From positions 496,001-560,000 of the forward strand of contig CAVSPW010000002.1 in NCBI GenBank assembly GCA_963729935.1: a DNA stretch of 64,000 bases, read 5' to 3'. The stretch is from CAIKMD01 sp963729935. GTDB lineage: Bacteria > Pseudomonadota > Alphaproteobacteria > ATCC43930 > CGMCC-115725. Shown piece by piece: positions 35,619-43,994 of the stretch. A program made the position numbers and the translations under genes. The notes beneath the pieces are model-generated. The model had not been told where the DNA came from and did not search any database. It was given only the letters and a program-made list of their open reading frames with translations. Numbering within the stretch: the first letter of the stretch is position 1; each line of letters starts with the position of its first letter.

Positions 35619-36239
35619 ATGAGCGCGCCGATTCGATTCGAGGTCTTTTCCGACTACGTCTGACCCTGGTGCTATCTCAGTACCGTGCGTATTGAAAAGC
35701 TCAAGCAGACATTCGAGATAGACGCGGTGCTCGTGCATTTTCCGCTGCACCCGGAAACACCGGCCGAAGGGCTCTCGATGGCGGAGCTCTATGCGGGCCG
35801 CAATGTGGACCCCGAGGCTATGTACGCCCGGATGAAGCGTCTCATGGATGCGGAAGGATTGCCCTACGGCCGGCGCACGCACACCTACAATAGCCGCCTT
35901 GCCCAGGAACTCGGAAAATGGGCGGACACGCAGCCCGGCGGCGCAATGATCCACGAAGCTTTGTACCGAGCCTACTTCGTCGACGCTCGCAACATCGGCG
36001 ATCCCGAGATATTGGTCGGAATCGCGAGTTCCGTTGGACTTCCGGTGGATATCGCTCGAGCGGTCCTAACCGAGCGCCGCTTCAAGGATGCGGTCGACGC
36101 CGATTGGGCCAAATCGCGCGAATACGGCGTCACAGGCGTGCCGACATTCGTGGCTGCCGGGTATGGGGTGGTCGGCGCCCAGCCCCTCGAGGTGCTGGAG
36201 GAATTGCTCGACAAGGCCGGCGCGAAGCGAAAATCGTAA
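35619..36239 (+). CDS. Selenocysteine-containing DsbA/FrnE-family oxidoreductase (UGA at 35661-35663)
   Basis: Reading UGA as selenocysteine at codon 15 gives a 206-residue protein MSAPIRFEVFSDYV-U-PWCYLSTVRIEKLKQTF. FrnE/HCCA-isomerase-type DsbA proteins normally have DxxCPWCY at this place, so Sec exactly replaces the first active-site cysteine. The rest of the frame is intact and family-like: NSRLAQELGKWADTQPGGAMIHEALYRAYFVDARNIGD and the cis-proline segment YGVTGVPTFVAAGYGVVGAQP. No signal peptide is present, so it acts in the cytoplasm as a thiol/selenol oxidoreductase. A hairpin follows the UGA, and the Sec machinery lies 3-8 kb downstream. Ordinary annotation would start it wrongly at 35685. 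Confidence 0.93.
35668..35684 (+). promoter_or_regulatory. Candidate SECIS hairpin of the DsbA-like gene
   Basis: Four bases after the UGA, GGTGCT pairs with AGTACC (one G-U pair) around the loop ATCTC. Bacterial SECIS elements are short hairpins inside the coding sequence just 3' of the UGA, bound by SelB. Position fits; the loop differs from the E. coli GGUCU type. Confidence 0.5.
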
Positions 36240-36431
36240 GCGACACGCCCATCTTCAATCATAGACCTCCGATCCACCGAAGCAGACGCGCGCGGCGAGT
36301 TGCAGACTCGGCTGGGGACAAAGCATTTCCGATAGGCACAAGACCTTTTATCCCGCCGTGTATCGATTTCCTCCTCCCCGGCTCTGGATATGGTGGAATT
36401 TCGTGTGAGCTTCGATAATGATTGCCGACGC

Positions 36432-37370
36432 ATGGGCATGCCATTCGACATCGTCGTGGCGGGGAGCGGGATCGCCGGTCTGACGAGCGCGCTGACAGCC
36501 GCGCGGCTCGGGCGCAAGACGCTTGTTCTGACAGGCGACCTGCTCGGCGGGCAGCTCCTGAGCATCAACCGAATCGACGGATTTCCGGGATTCCCCGACG
36601 GCATCGCCGGCTATGATTTGTGCCCGATGACGCAAGAGCAGGCTCAGGCATCGGGGGCTGAGATCGCCGCGACGGAGCTCGCGCGCATCACCGCGCGGGA
36701 CGGCGGCTGGCTCATCGGCACGGCAGCCGGCGAGGAATATACCGCCGGCGCGGTCATCTTGGCCACCGGAGCGCAGCTCAAGGCGCTCGGCATTCCCGGC
36801 GAGGAACGCTTGCGCGGCAAGGGGGTGAGCCATTGCGCGAGCTGCGACGCGCCGCTGTTGCGCAATCGTGTCGTCGCCGTCGTGGGCGGCGGAGATTCGG
36901 CGGCGCAGGAAGCGCTGACCCTGGCGGAGGCCGCATCACGGGTGGTGATCCTTCAGCGCGGCGAAGCCCTCACGGCACAGGCCGCCTATCGCGACCAGAT
37001 CCTCTCGCATCCGAACATCGAGCTGCGCTGCAACACGCAAGTGGAAGAGATCGTCGGCGAGGCACAGGTGACCGGTGTTCGTATCCGAGACGCCGATACC
37101 GGCGCAGCGGCCAATCTGGATTTGGCCGCGGTCTTTGTCTATATTGGGTTGCAGCCCAATAGCGCGGCGGTCGAGGGCCTTATCGCGCTCGATCCGGGCG
37201 GCGGGATCTTGACCGATGGCGCGATGCGGACCGCAGCGCGCGGGATCTGCGCCGCCGGGGCGGTCCGCGCCGGCTGGCCCGGTCGGGCGGCGATCTCGGC
37301 GGGCGAAGGAGCGGCGGCCGCCATTGCGGCAGACCGATATCTGGGGAGCGGCGCATGGCTCAACACGTAA
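36432..37370 (+). CDS. Thioredoxin-reductase-like FAD/NAD(P)-dependent oxidoreductase
   Basis: The 312-residue protein has the FAD motif IVVAGSGIAGLTSALTAARLG, the GGQLLSINRIDGFPGFPDGI region, redox pair CASCDAP, NAD(P) motif VVAVVGGGDSAAQEAL and C-terminal FAD motif near GILTDGAMRTAARGICAAGAV. All match TrxB-type reductases, with CASC in place of the common CATC. Two close starts (36432, 36438) are possible; no strong ribosome site helps. It overlaps the UGSC gene by 16 bases and follows the Sec-DsbA gene, so it may reduce one or both selenoproteins. Confidence 0.87.
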   Translation: MGMPFDIVVAGSGIAGLTSALTAARLGRKTLVLTGDLLGGQLLSINRIDGFPGFPDGIAGYDLCPMTQEQAQASGAEIAATELARITARDGGWLIGTAAGEEYTAGAVILATGAQLKALGIPGEERLRGKGVSHCASCDAPLLRNRVVAVVGGGDSAAQEALTLAEAASRVVILQRGEALTAQAAYRDQILSHPNIELRCNTQVEEIVGEAQVTGVRIRDADTGAAANLDLAAVFVYIGLQPNSAAVEGLIALDPGGGILTDGAMRTAARGICAAGAVRAGWPGRAAISAGEGAAAAIAADRYLGSGAWLNT

Positions 37371-38980
37371 CGGTGCACGATCCGCGCGGCTATGCGCCCA
37401 AGGTGACCGGCAAGCGCTTGGCGTCGCGTCCCGAGAGCCTCGACGGCAAGGTCGTTTACCTGGTCGACTGCCTGTTCGACAATTCCGACAATTTCATGCG
37501 CGAGCTCGAGGACTGGTTCGGCAAGAATCTGCCCTCGGTCAAAACGCGCATTATCAAGCCGCGGCAAAGCTGGGTCGATGACGCAGAAATGCGCGCGAAG
37601 ATCGCGTCCGAAGGCAATGCCGCGATCCTCGGCGTCGGCTTATGAAGCACCTGTAGCCCGACGGTCGTCGGGTTGACCATGTCGCTGGAAGAGGCCGGTG
37701 TGCCGAGCGTCGCGGTGCACACGCATGTGTTTGCCCGCTTGGCGCGCGCCACGGCCCGGGCGAACGGCATGCCGCGTACGCGGCAAGCCTTTGTGCCTCA
37801 GCCCGTCGTCGATCTTTCGCCGACCGAGCTGCGCGGCTACATCGAGGGCAAGGACCCCGTCTCCAGCCGCCCCTTCATGCAGGAGGTCATTGAAGGACTG
37901 ACCCGTCCGCTTGAGACGGACGACGTGACCGGCGTGTCGTTCGAGCGCGCGACGCCCCGGCTGCTGCGGCCCGACACCGAAGACAATCTTCGGCAGCTCT
38001 TCATCGAGAATCATTGGACCGATTATCTTCCGATCGCCCTGCCGACCGAGGAGCGCGTGGCGGCGATGCTCAAGGGAACGAGCCATCGGCCCGACGAGAT
38101 CGTCGGCAAGATGCGGCCCACATCCTTTCGCGAATTCTGGGAGTACACGGTCGAGAAGGTCGCGGTGAATGCCGTGATGGCCGGCGCGCGTCCTGAATAT
38201 TTTCCCGTCATTTTGGCGCTCGCTGCGAGCGAAAGCACATCGAAGTCGAGCAGCACCACGTCGATGGCGAACATGGCGGTGGTCAATGGTCCTATCCGCC
38301 ATGAGATCGGCATGAACTGCGGCATCGGCGCGATGGGTCCTTACAATCACGCCAACGTCACGATCGGCCGCGCCTACAACCTGTTGTCGCAGAATTTGCA
38401 GGGCGGGTCGGTGCCGGACGAGAGCTATATGGGCACGCTCGGAAATCCGCTCGCCTATAGCGCCTGTTTTGCCGAGAACGAGGAGCGCAGCCCCTGGGAG
38501 CCGCTGCACGTGCAGCAGGGTTTCAAGCCTACGGAGAGCGCCGTCAGCGTGTTCTTTGGCTTACGCTACATGCAGGAGGGTTACGGGCCGCGCGAGACAT
38601 GGCAGGAGAAGATGCGGCGCTGCCTCTCGGCGGGCGCGCATTTCCCGCCCTTCCTCGTCATGGATCCGATCGTGGCGCGGCTCTTCGTCGAGCGCGGCAT
38701 CGAAACGAAACAGAAGCTCATCGATTGGTGCGCCGCGAATGCGCTGCTCCCCGCGCGCGAATACTGGGACGACCAGTGGGTCCAGACCCTGCTGCGGCCT
38801 TTGGCGGTGGCCGGCGTCGAGCCTTACGCGAGCCGGCTCAAGGCGAAGCCCGACGAGATTGTCCAAATGTTCGAGCCAAAAGAAATCAATGTCGCGGTGA
38901 CGGGTGGCGAGACGCAAGGCGCATGGAAGATGTTTGGGGCGCGCCTGGAGTGCACGATCTCGATCGACAAGTGGCGGTGA
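37355..38980 (+). CDS. UGSC-family selenoprotein (UGA = Sec at codon 97, 37643-37645)
   Basis: One frame of 541 residues runs from ATG 37355 (GGGGAG upstream) to 38980 if the single UGA is read as Sec. Around it the protein reads AILGVGL-U-STCSPTVVGLTMSLEEAGVP, the U-x-x-C site of the UGSC (seleno)protein family, whose function is not established. Downstream are long conserved parts (NHWTDYLPIALPTEERVAAML, FREFWEYTVEKVAVNAVMAGARPEYFPVILAL, GIGAMGPYNHANVTIGRAYNLLSQN). The codons between UGA and the next possible start (37673) encode conserved-looking residues, so the UGA is not a gene boundary. A perfect 6-bp hairpin with a GGTC loop follows the UGA at 11 bases. Confidence 0.95.
37657..37672 (+). 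promoter_or_regulatory. Candidate SECIS hairpin of the UGSC gene
   Basis: CCCGAC and GTCGGG pair perfectly around GGTC, starting 11 bases after the UGA. The GGUC apical loop is like that of the E. coli fdhF SECIS (GGUCU), which SelB recognises. This is the best SECIS candidate of the three. Confidence 0.7.
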
Positions 38981-38998
38981 GCCGCCAAGCTCTCCGCC

Positions 38999-39217
38999 TC
39001 ACCCCTTCGCCAATGCGACGATCTCGTCATCGGACGGAAAGCGGCCCGATGCTTTTTTCGAGAACTTCAACCGGCCATCGATCGTGATCTCGAAGACCCC
39101 GCCGCTCGACCGAACGAGTTCGACCGGCGCGCCGGTCAGCTCCTCGAATTTCGCTCTCGCACGGAGAGCGCGCGGCTCATAGCCTCATTGCCCGCAATAA
39201 TGGATGACAATCTTCAT
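38999..39217 (-). CDS. SelW/Rdx-family selenoprotein (CxxU), 72 residues (UGA at 39185-39187)
   Basis: On the minus strand ATG 39217 (GGAG upstream) opens a frame MKIVIHYCGQ-U-GYEPRALRARAKFEELTGAPVELVRSSGGVFEITIDGRLKFSKKASGRFPSDDEIVALAKG and ends at TGA 38999. CGQU followed by GY is the redox motif and neighbourhood of the Rdx (SelW/SelT/SelH) family, and VFEITIDGRLKFSKKASGRFP is its typical second half. With UGA as stop only 10 residues would be made, so gene finders miss it. It is convergent with the UGSC gene and divergent from selD, which starts 99 bases away. The role is probably thiol/selenol redox. Confidence 0.93.
39152..39170 (-). promoter_or_regulatory. Candidate SECIS hairpin of the Rdx-like gene
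   Basis: CGCTCTC and GAGAGCG pair perfectly (7 bp) around CGTGC, starting 14 bases after the UGA on the minus strand. The position is right for a bacterial SECIS. Confidence 0.55.
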
Positions 39218-39315
39218 CGCGCGTTCTCCGGGATCGTGCAGGAGATTGCCGCCCCGTTCCATGCGATGCCGCCGATATAGCGACAGGCAAGGCTGCATGG
39301 TAACCTTCCGGCGCC

Positions 39316-40386
39316 ATGACGCAAACCCCCGTCCCGCTTACCTCGCTGGCGCGCTCGGCAGGCTGTGCCGCCAAGATCGGCCAAGCCGATCTCATCGCCG
39401 CCTTGTCGCGGCTGCCGCAATGGAACGATGCGCGCGTGCTGATCGGATCCAGCACGGGTGACGATGCCGCGGTCGTGCGCCTCTCCGACGAACTCGCACT
39501 CGTCGAGACAGTCGATGTTTTCCCGCCGATTGTCGATGATCCCTATGATTACGGCCGCATTGCCGCCGCCAACGCCTTGAGCGACATCTATGCCATGGGC
39601 GCTCGGCCGCTCAACGCCTTAAGCTTCGTGGCGTGGCCGGTCGAGACGCTCGACGGCGATGTTCTCTCGCGCGTGTTCGAGGGCGCTGCGGCTATTTGCG
39701 CCGAAGCCGAGATCGCCATCTCGGGCGGTCATTCGATCATCGACCAAGAGCCCAAATTCGGGCTTTTCGTCACCGGCACGGTCCACCCGGACCGGGTTGT
39801 CAGCAACGCCGGCGCGCGGCCTGGCGATGTGGTGGTGTTGACCAAGCCCATCGGCACCGGCGTGCTCACCACCGCGGCAAAGCGCGGGCGGTTGTCGCCG
39901 GACGGACTCGCGTCGGCGATTCGGGCCATGACCATGCTCAACCGCGCGGCAGCGGAGGCGATGTGTGCCGTGGGCGTAAACGCCGCCACCGATGTCACCG
40001 GCTTCGGTCTTTTGGGCCACCTCGGCAACATTCTGCGAGCCTCGAGCGGTGCTTCAGGCGAGAAGCTCGGTGCGGCCATCGATTATGGTGCGGTGCCGCT
40101 CTTTGCCGGCGTCGAGGATTTGCTCGAGGATGGGCTCTGCCCGGCCGGCACGCGGCGTAACCTCGATTTTGCCGCGCCCGCGACGCGATTTCCGCCGGCG
40201 ATGAGCGAGAATCGGCGTCTCTTGCTTGCCGACGCGCAGACTTCCGGCGGGCTGCTCATCGCGGTGAGCGCCGGCCGCCGCGACGCGCTCATCGCGGCGC
40301 TCGCGGCACGCGATGTCCCCGTGCGAGCCGTGATCGGCCGCATCGAGCGGGCCGAGACCCCAGGGTGCATCACGGTCCGCGACTGA
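39316..40386 (+). CDS. selD: Selenide, water dikinase (selenophosphate synthetase)
   Basis: The 356-residue protein has the SelD N-terminal loop SAGCAAKIGQADLIAAL, with cysteine (not Sec) at the catalytic position and the essential lysine two residues on, then GDDAAVVRLSDELALVETVDVFPPIVDDPYDYGRIAAANALSDIYAMGA (ATP/metal site), DVTGFGLLGHL and AQTSGGLLIAV. It makes monoselenophosphate from selenide and ATP, the selenium donor for SelA. It ends six bases before tRNA-Sec on the other strand. Confidence 0.96.
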   Translation: MTQTPVPLTSLARSAGCAAKIGQADLIAALSRLPQWNDARVLIGSSTGDDAAVVRLSDELALVETVDVFPPIVDDPYDYGRIAAANALSDIYAMGARPLNALSFVAWPVETLDGDVLSRVFEGAAAICAEAEIAISGGHSIIDQEPKFGLFVTGTVHPDRVVSNAGARPGDVVVLTKPIGTGVLTTAAKRGRLSPDGLASAIRAMTMLNRAAAEAMCAVGVNAATDVTGFGLLGHLGNILRASSGASGEKLGAAIDYGAVPLFAGVEDLLEDGLCPAGTRRNLDFAAPATRFPPAMSENRRLLLADAQTSGGLLIAVSAGRRDALIAALAARDVPVRAVIGRIERAETPGCITVRD

Positions 40387-40392
40387 CGGGCT

Positions 40393-40488
40393 TGGCGGAA
40401 AGGAGTGGGAGTCGAACCCACCGGAGACGTCTGACGCCTCCCACCGGATTTGAAGTCCGGGCGCTCCACCGGGATACGTTTCCTTTCC
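40393..40488 (-). tRNA. selC: tRNA-Sec (anticodon TCA)
   Basis: This 96-base RNA has an 8-bp acceptor stem GGAAAGGA/TCCTTTCC, a long variable arm, anticodon stem CCGGA/TCCGG around CTTCAAA (anticodon TCA, which reads UGA), T-loop GGTTCGACTCC, discriminator G and encoded CCA. The long acceptor stem is the hallmark of bacterial tRNA-Sec. It lies between selD and selB. Confidence 0.97.
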
Positions 40489-40497
40489 AAATATCCG

Positions 40498-42429
40498 TCA
40501 GTCTGCATCGGAGCCGAAGACCTGCCGCGCGGAGCCGACAACCTCGCGCGTGTCGCCGACGCGCCGGGTGAATTTCACGCGGTCGAAATATTCTAGCACT
40601 TCGATGGCGACGTTGCGTCCGATGCCGGAGCCGTTGCGAAACGCCGCCGCCGTGATGCGGCGGTCGGGCGATTGGGCGGAGAGCGAAGCTGCGAGCTCGC
40701 CGAGTCGGCGCAACGATGCGGGACGGAAGAAACGATTCGGGGTGATCCGCACAAGGAAGCCGAGCCGCGAAACGCGTACCAAGAGCAATTCGAGATTTTT
40801 CGGCTCCATTTGCGCGCTGGCCGCCAACTCGTGAATCGAAGGCGGCCGCAACGGATTCCGATCGAACATCAATTCGATCTGGCGCCACGCGGCGGCGTCC
40901 GCAGGAGCGAGTTTCGGCTGGTGCGACGAGAGGCGCACGCCGGTTCCCTCGCGAACCACCACGCCCTCGCTTGCGAGCTCGGCCACCAGCGAAATGGCCG
41001 TTTCTTTCTCGATCTTGACGGACGCACCGAGGAAGAAGCGGTCCTCGCTCGGCCCCGTGGCGTTCGGCGCGCGCCGATGCCAATCCGCGAGACGTTCGAG
41101 CGCCATCGCCTTGAGCTTTTGCCACGCCGCCGGCGCAAAGCCGCGCCGCCCGGAAGCCGTTGCGACGATCCGGATCGGCTGCGCGGCGAAGAGCGCATTC
41201 GCCTCGGCCGGCGAGAGATTGCGGTTGGCGGCGAAACGCGACAGATCGAGTCCGTCCGGGGCATCTTTGAGCAATGCGGCGAGGGAAGCGGCATCATCGT
41301 CCAGCTCCATTGCCGTCAGATAGGCCAGACGCTCGGGCCGGCCGCGGCCGCGGCGCGGCGGGAAGATGTCGATCACCCTGCCGCCGCCGATCGTACGCAG
41401 CGCCGACTGGTCGCGCAGGATCAGCCTATCGCCGCGCACCGCTCCGAGCGGCCGGTCCAGAACGAGCTGCGCGAGACCCGACTGCCCCGCCGCCAGCGCC
41501 TTATCCTTCAGCAGTGCAACCCTGCCGTTGACATCGGCGGCGCCGAGATGGACGTGGACCGGCGTCCAATGCGCGAGCGGGCGCTTCTCGTCGGCGAGCA
41601 CCTTGAGCCGCGCGTCGAACCTGGCAACCGGTCCTGCAGCATGCGGCGACACGATCCAATCGCCGCGCGCGACGGTATCGGGACGCAGATGGGCGCCGCT
41701 CAAATTCAGGGCGCAGCGCTCTCCCTTATGGCCTTCCCGTGCCTCCTGGTTTTGCGCATGCAGTGACCGCACGCGCGCCGATTGGTCCGCGCCCAGCACT
41801 TGCACCGTATCGCCCACCGCCACAGCGCCCGAGAACACGGCGCCGGTCACGACGAGTCCCGCGCCTGCGATGGTGAACGACCGATCGACGGCCAGCCGGA
41901 AATTTCCGCCCGCGCGCGGCGCAACCGCGCGCCGCGCCGCATCGGCCAGCAACGTCTTCAGCGCCGCAACGCCTTCGCCCGTTATCGCCGAGACCGGGAC
42001 GACCGGGATGGCGGCAAGGCTCGTTCCGGCGACGAGGCCGCGGATGTCGCGCGTGACGGCGGCGACGCGCTCGGGCGCCGCGCGGTCGGTTTTTGTCACT
42101 GCGGCCGCGCCATTTGACACGCCCAGCAGATCGATGATCGCGAGGTGTTCGCGCGTTTGCGGCATGATGCCGTCGTCGGCCGCCACGACCAGCAGAACGA
42201 AATCGATGCCGGCGACGCCGCACAGCATGTTGCGGATAAAGCGCTCGTGCCCCGGGACGTCGACGAAGCCGATCGTCGTGCCGTCGTCGCATCGCCAATA
42301 GGCGAAGCCCAAATCGATCGTCATCCCGCGCCGCTTCTCCTCCGGCAGCCGGTCGGTATCGATACCGGTCAGCGCCTTTACGAGGAGCGTTTTGCCGTGA
42401 TCGACGTGTCCGGCGGTCGCGACGATCAT
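40498..42429 (-). CDS. selB: Selenocysteine-specific elongation factor SelB
   Basis: The 643-residue protein has an EF-Tu-like GTPase at the start (GHVDHGKTLLVKALTGIDTDRLPEEKRRGMTIDLGFA, DVPGHERFIRN, TKTD), beta-barrel domains, then four winged-helix domains whose last part (REYFDRVKFTRRVGDTREV-like ending) binds the SECIS hairpin. It delivers Sec-tRNA to the ribosome at UGA. Its ATG overlaps the selA stop (ATGA). It is 9 bases from selC. Confidence 0.96.
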   Translation of the reverse strand: MIVATAGHVDHGKTLLVKALTGIDTDRLPEEKRRGMTIDLGFAYWRCDDGTTIGFVDVPGHERFIRNMLCGVAGIDFVLLVVAADDGIMPQTREHLAIIDLLGVSNGAAAVTKTDRAAPERVAAVTRDIRGLVAGTSLAAIPVVPVSAITGEGVAALKTLLADAARRAVAPRAGGNFRLAVDRSFTIAGAGLVVTGAVFSGAVAVGDTVQVLGADQSARVRSLHAQNQEAREGHKGERCALNLSGAHLRPDTVARGDWIVSPHAAGPVARFDARLKVLADEKRPLAHWTPVHVHLGAADVNGRVALLKDKALAAGQSGLAQLVLDRPLGAVRGDRLILRDQSALRTIGGGRVIDIFPPRRGRGRPERLAYLTAMELDDDAASLAALLKDAPDGLDLSRFAANRNLSPAEANALFAAQPIRIVATASGRRGFAPAAWQKLKAMALERLADWHRRAPNATGPSEDRFFLGASVKIEKETAISLVAELASEGVVVREGTGVRLSSHQPKLAPADAAAWRQIELMFDRNPLRPPSIHELAASAQMEPKNLELLLVRVSRLGFLVRITPNRFFRPASLRRLGELAASLSAQSPDRRITAAAFRNGSGIGRNVAIEVLEYFDRVKFTRRVGDTREVVGSARQVFGSDAD

Positions 42430-43835
42430 GGCGTCGCGATCTCCACGAGCTGCGACATGAACGCAGCTTCGTCATCGAGGCAACGAAGGTCGAGAACGAG
42501 GGCGCCCTCTTGAATACGCCCTATCACCGGAACCGGAAGCGCCCGCAGCGATGCGGCAAGCGCGTTCAGCGCGGCTCCCGATCCCCGCTTTCCTGTTGCG
42601 GGCTTGAGTGCGACCCCGGCGCTCGCGATGCGCTGGGTCGGCAGCGCGCCACTGCCGATCTGGCTCTCGCACGCGGCGACCTCGACGTTGAACGCAATCC
42701 CAAGTCGCGCGCCGAGCGCACTGCGGATCCGTTCCGCCTGGGCCCGGATTTCCACGAGCGGCCGCGCCAGGATGCGAAATGTCGGCAGACGCTCGACGAG
42801 GCGGTCGGGGTCGAGATAAAGCCGCAGCACGGCGGCGAGCGCGGCCAGGGTCATCTTGTCGAGCCGCAACGCCCGTTTCAAAGGATTGCGCTTCAGCCTT
42901 GCGACGAGATCGGCACGCCCAACGATCAGTCCCGCTTGCGGACCGCCCAAGAGCTTGTCGCCGCTGAAGGTGACGAGATCCGCACCGTGCTTCAACGCTT
43001 CCATCGGCGTCGGCTCGTGCGGCAGGCCGAACTTGCGCAGATCGGCGAGCGCACCGCTCCCGAGATCGACCGCGAAAGGAATTCCGCGCTCATGACACAG
43101 CCGAGCAAGGTCATCCTCGGACACCGCGGCGGTGAAGCCCTCGATCGCGTAATTGCTCGCATGGACCTTCATGACGAGGCCGGTCTTGGCGCCGATCGCC
43201 TCGGCATAATCCCTGAGATGCGTGCGGTTCGTCGTCCCGACCTCGCGGAGCCGACAGCCCGAGCGCGCCATGATGTCGGGCATGCGGAACGCGCCCCCGA
43301 TCTCGATCAGCTCGCCCCGCGAGGTGGGCACCTCCTTGCGGTTCGCCAGCGTGTTCAGAACGAGCAGGACCGCTGCGGCGTTGTTGTTGACCGCTGTCGC
43401 GGCCTCGGCACCGGTTAATCGGCACAGCAAGCGCTCGACATGATCCTCGCGATCGCCGCGGCGGCCTTCGGCGAGATCGTATTCGAGATTCGCCGGCGCG
43501 CGCGAGATCGCGGCGACCGCGTCGATCGCTTCTTGCGGGAGTACCGCGCGGCCGAGATTGGTATGCAGCACGGTGCCGGTCAGGTTGAAGACCGGCCGCA
43601 GTGACGGGCGCACATCCCGCGCGAGCCGCTGCGCTGCGCGATTCACGATGGACGCGTCATCGGGAACCGGCGATTCGTACGCCCCGCCGAGCGCCGTCCG
43701 CAGCTCGGCCACCGCGCCGCGGAGAGCCTCGGTCACCGCGGGACGGCCGAAGCCCGCGATAAGCGGCTGCGCCTCATCGCTGCGCAGCAGCCGTTCCAAG
43801 GAAGGGAGAGCCGCTCGCGGACCCTGCTTATTCAT
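42426..43835 (-). CDS. selA: L-seryl-tRNA(Sec) selenium transferase SelA
   Basis: The 469-residue PLP enzyme has the SelA N-terminal domain (LPSLERLLRSDEAQPLIAGFGRPAVTEALR), INLTGTVLHTNLGRAVLP, AEAATAVNNNAAAVLLVLNTLA, EIGGAFRMPDIMARSGCRLREVGTTNRT and the PLP lysine in DLVTFSGDKLLGGPQAGLIVG. It converts Ser-tRNA(Sec) to Sec-tRNA(Sec) with selenophosphate. It starts three bases after a 51-residue ORF that is coupled to the GMC oxidoreductase gene, so it may be transcribed with the catabolic block. Confidence 0.96.
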   Translation of the reverse strand: MNKQGPRAALPSLERLLRSDEAQPLIAGFGRPAVTEALRGAVAELRTALGGAYESPVPDDASIVNRAAQRLARDVRPSLRPVFNLTGTVLHTNLGRAVLPQEAIDAVAAISRAPANLEYDLAEGRRGDREDHVERLLCRLTGAEAATAVNNNAAAVLLVLNTLANRKEVPTSRGELIEIGGAFRMPDIMARSGCRLREVGTTNRTHLRDYAEAIGAKTGLVMKVHASNYAIEGFTAAVSEDDLARLCHERGIPFAVDLGSGALADLRKFGLPHEPTPMEALKHGADLVTFSGDKLLGGPQAGLIVGRADLVARLKRNPLKRALRLDKMTLAALAAVLRLYLDPDRLVERLPTFRILARPLVEIRAQAERIRSALGARLGIAFNVEVAACESQIGSGALPTQRIASAGVALKPATGKRGSGAALNALAASLRALPVPVIGRIQEGALVLDLRCLDDEAAFMSQLVEIATP

Positions 43836-43838
43836 CGG

Positions 43839-43994
43839 CTAACCAAGGACAGTTGAACGAGCGGCATCATCCCGCCGGCCAAGCCAGAGGTAAAGACCAT
43901 CGCCCGTCCGCGAGAAGAGAATGAGCCACGGCCAGCGCAGGGCTGCCGCGCCGATCATGCCGGCGGCGATGACAACGAGGCGTCGAGCGTTCAT
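43839..43994 (-). CDS. Small putative membrane protein (51 residues)
   Basis: The ATG at 43994 overlaps the GMC stop (ATGA) and the stop lies three bases before selA. The product MNARRLVVIAAGMIGAAALRWPWLILFSRTGDGLYLWLGRRDDAARSTVLG has one or two hydrophobic segments and a charged tail. I do not recognise it. The tight coupling on both sides supports a real gene, but it could also serve only to hand ribosomes to selA. Confidence 0.5.
   Translation of the reverse strand: MNARRLVVIAAGMIGAAALRWPWLILFSRTGDGLYLWLGRRDDAARSTVLG

Noticed and set aside
37355..37645. A 96-residue protein followed by a separate 435-residue gene starting 37673
   Set aside because: Same frame on both sides, one UGA, conserved codons in between and a full Sec machinery next door; read as one selenoprotein.
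39316..40386. SelD as a fourth selenoprotein
   Set aside because: The catalytic position in SAGCAAKIG is a normal TGC cysteine codon; no in-frame UGA is present.
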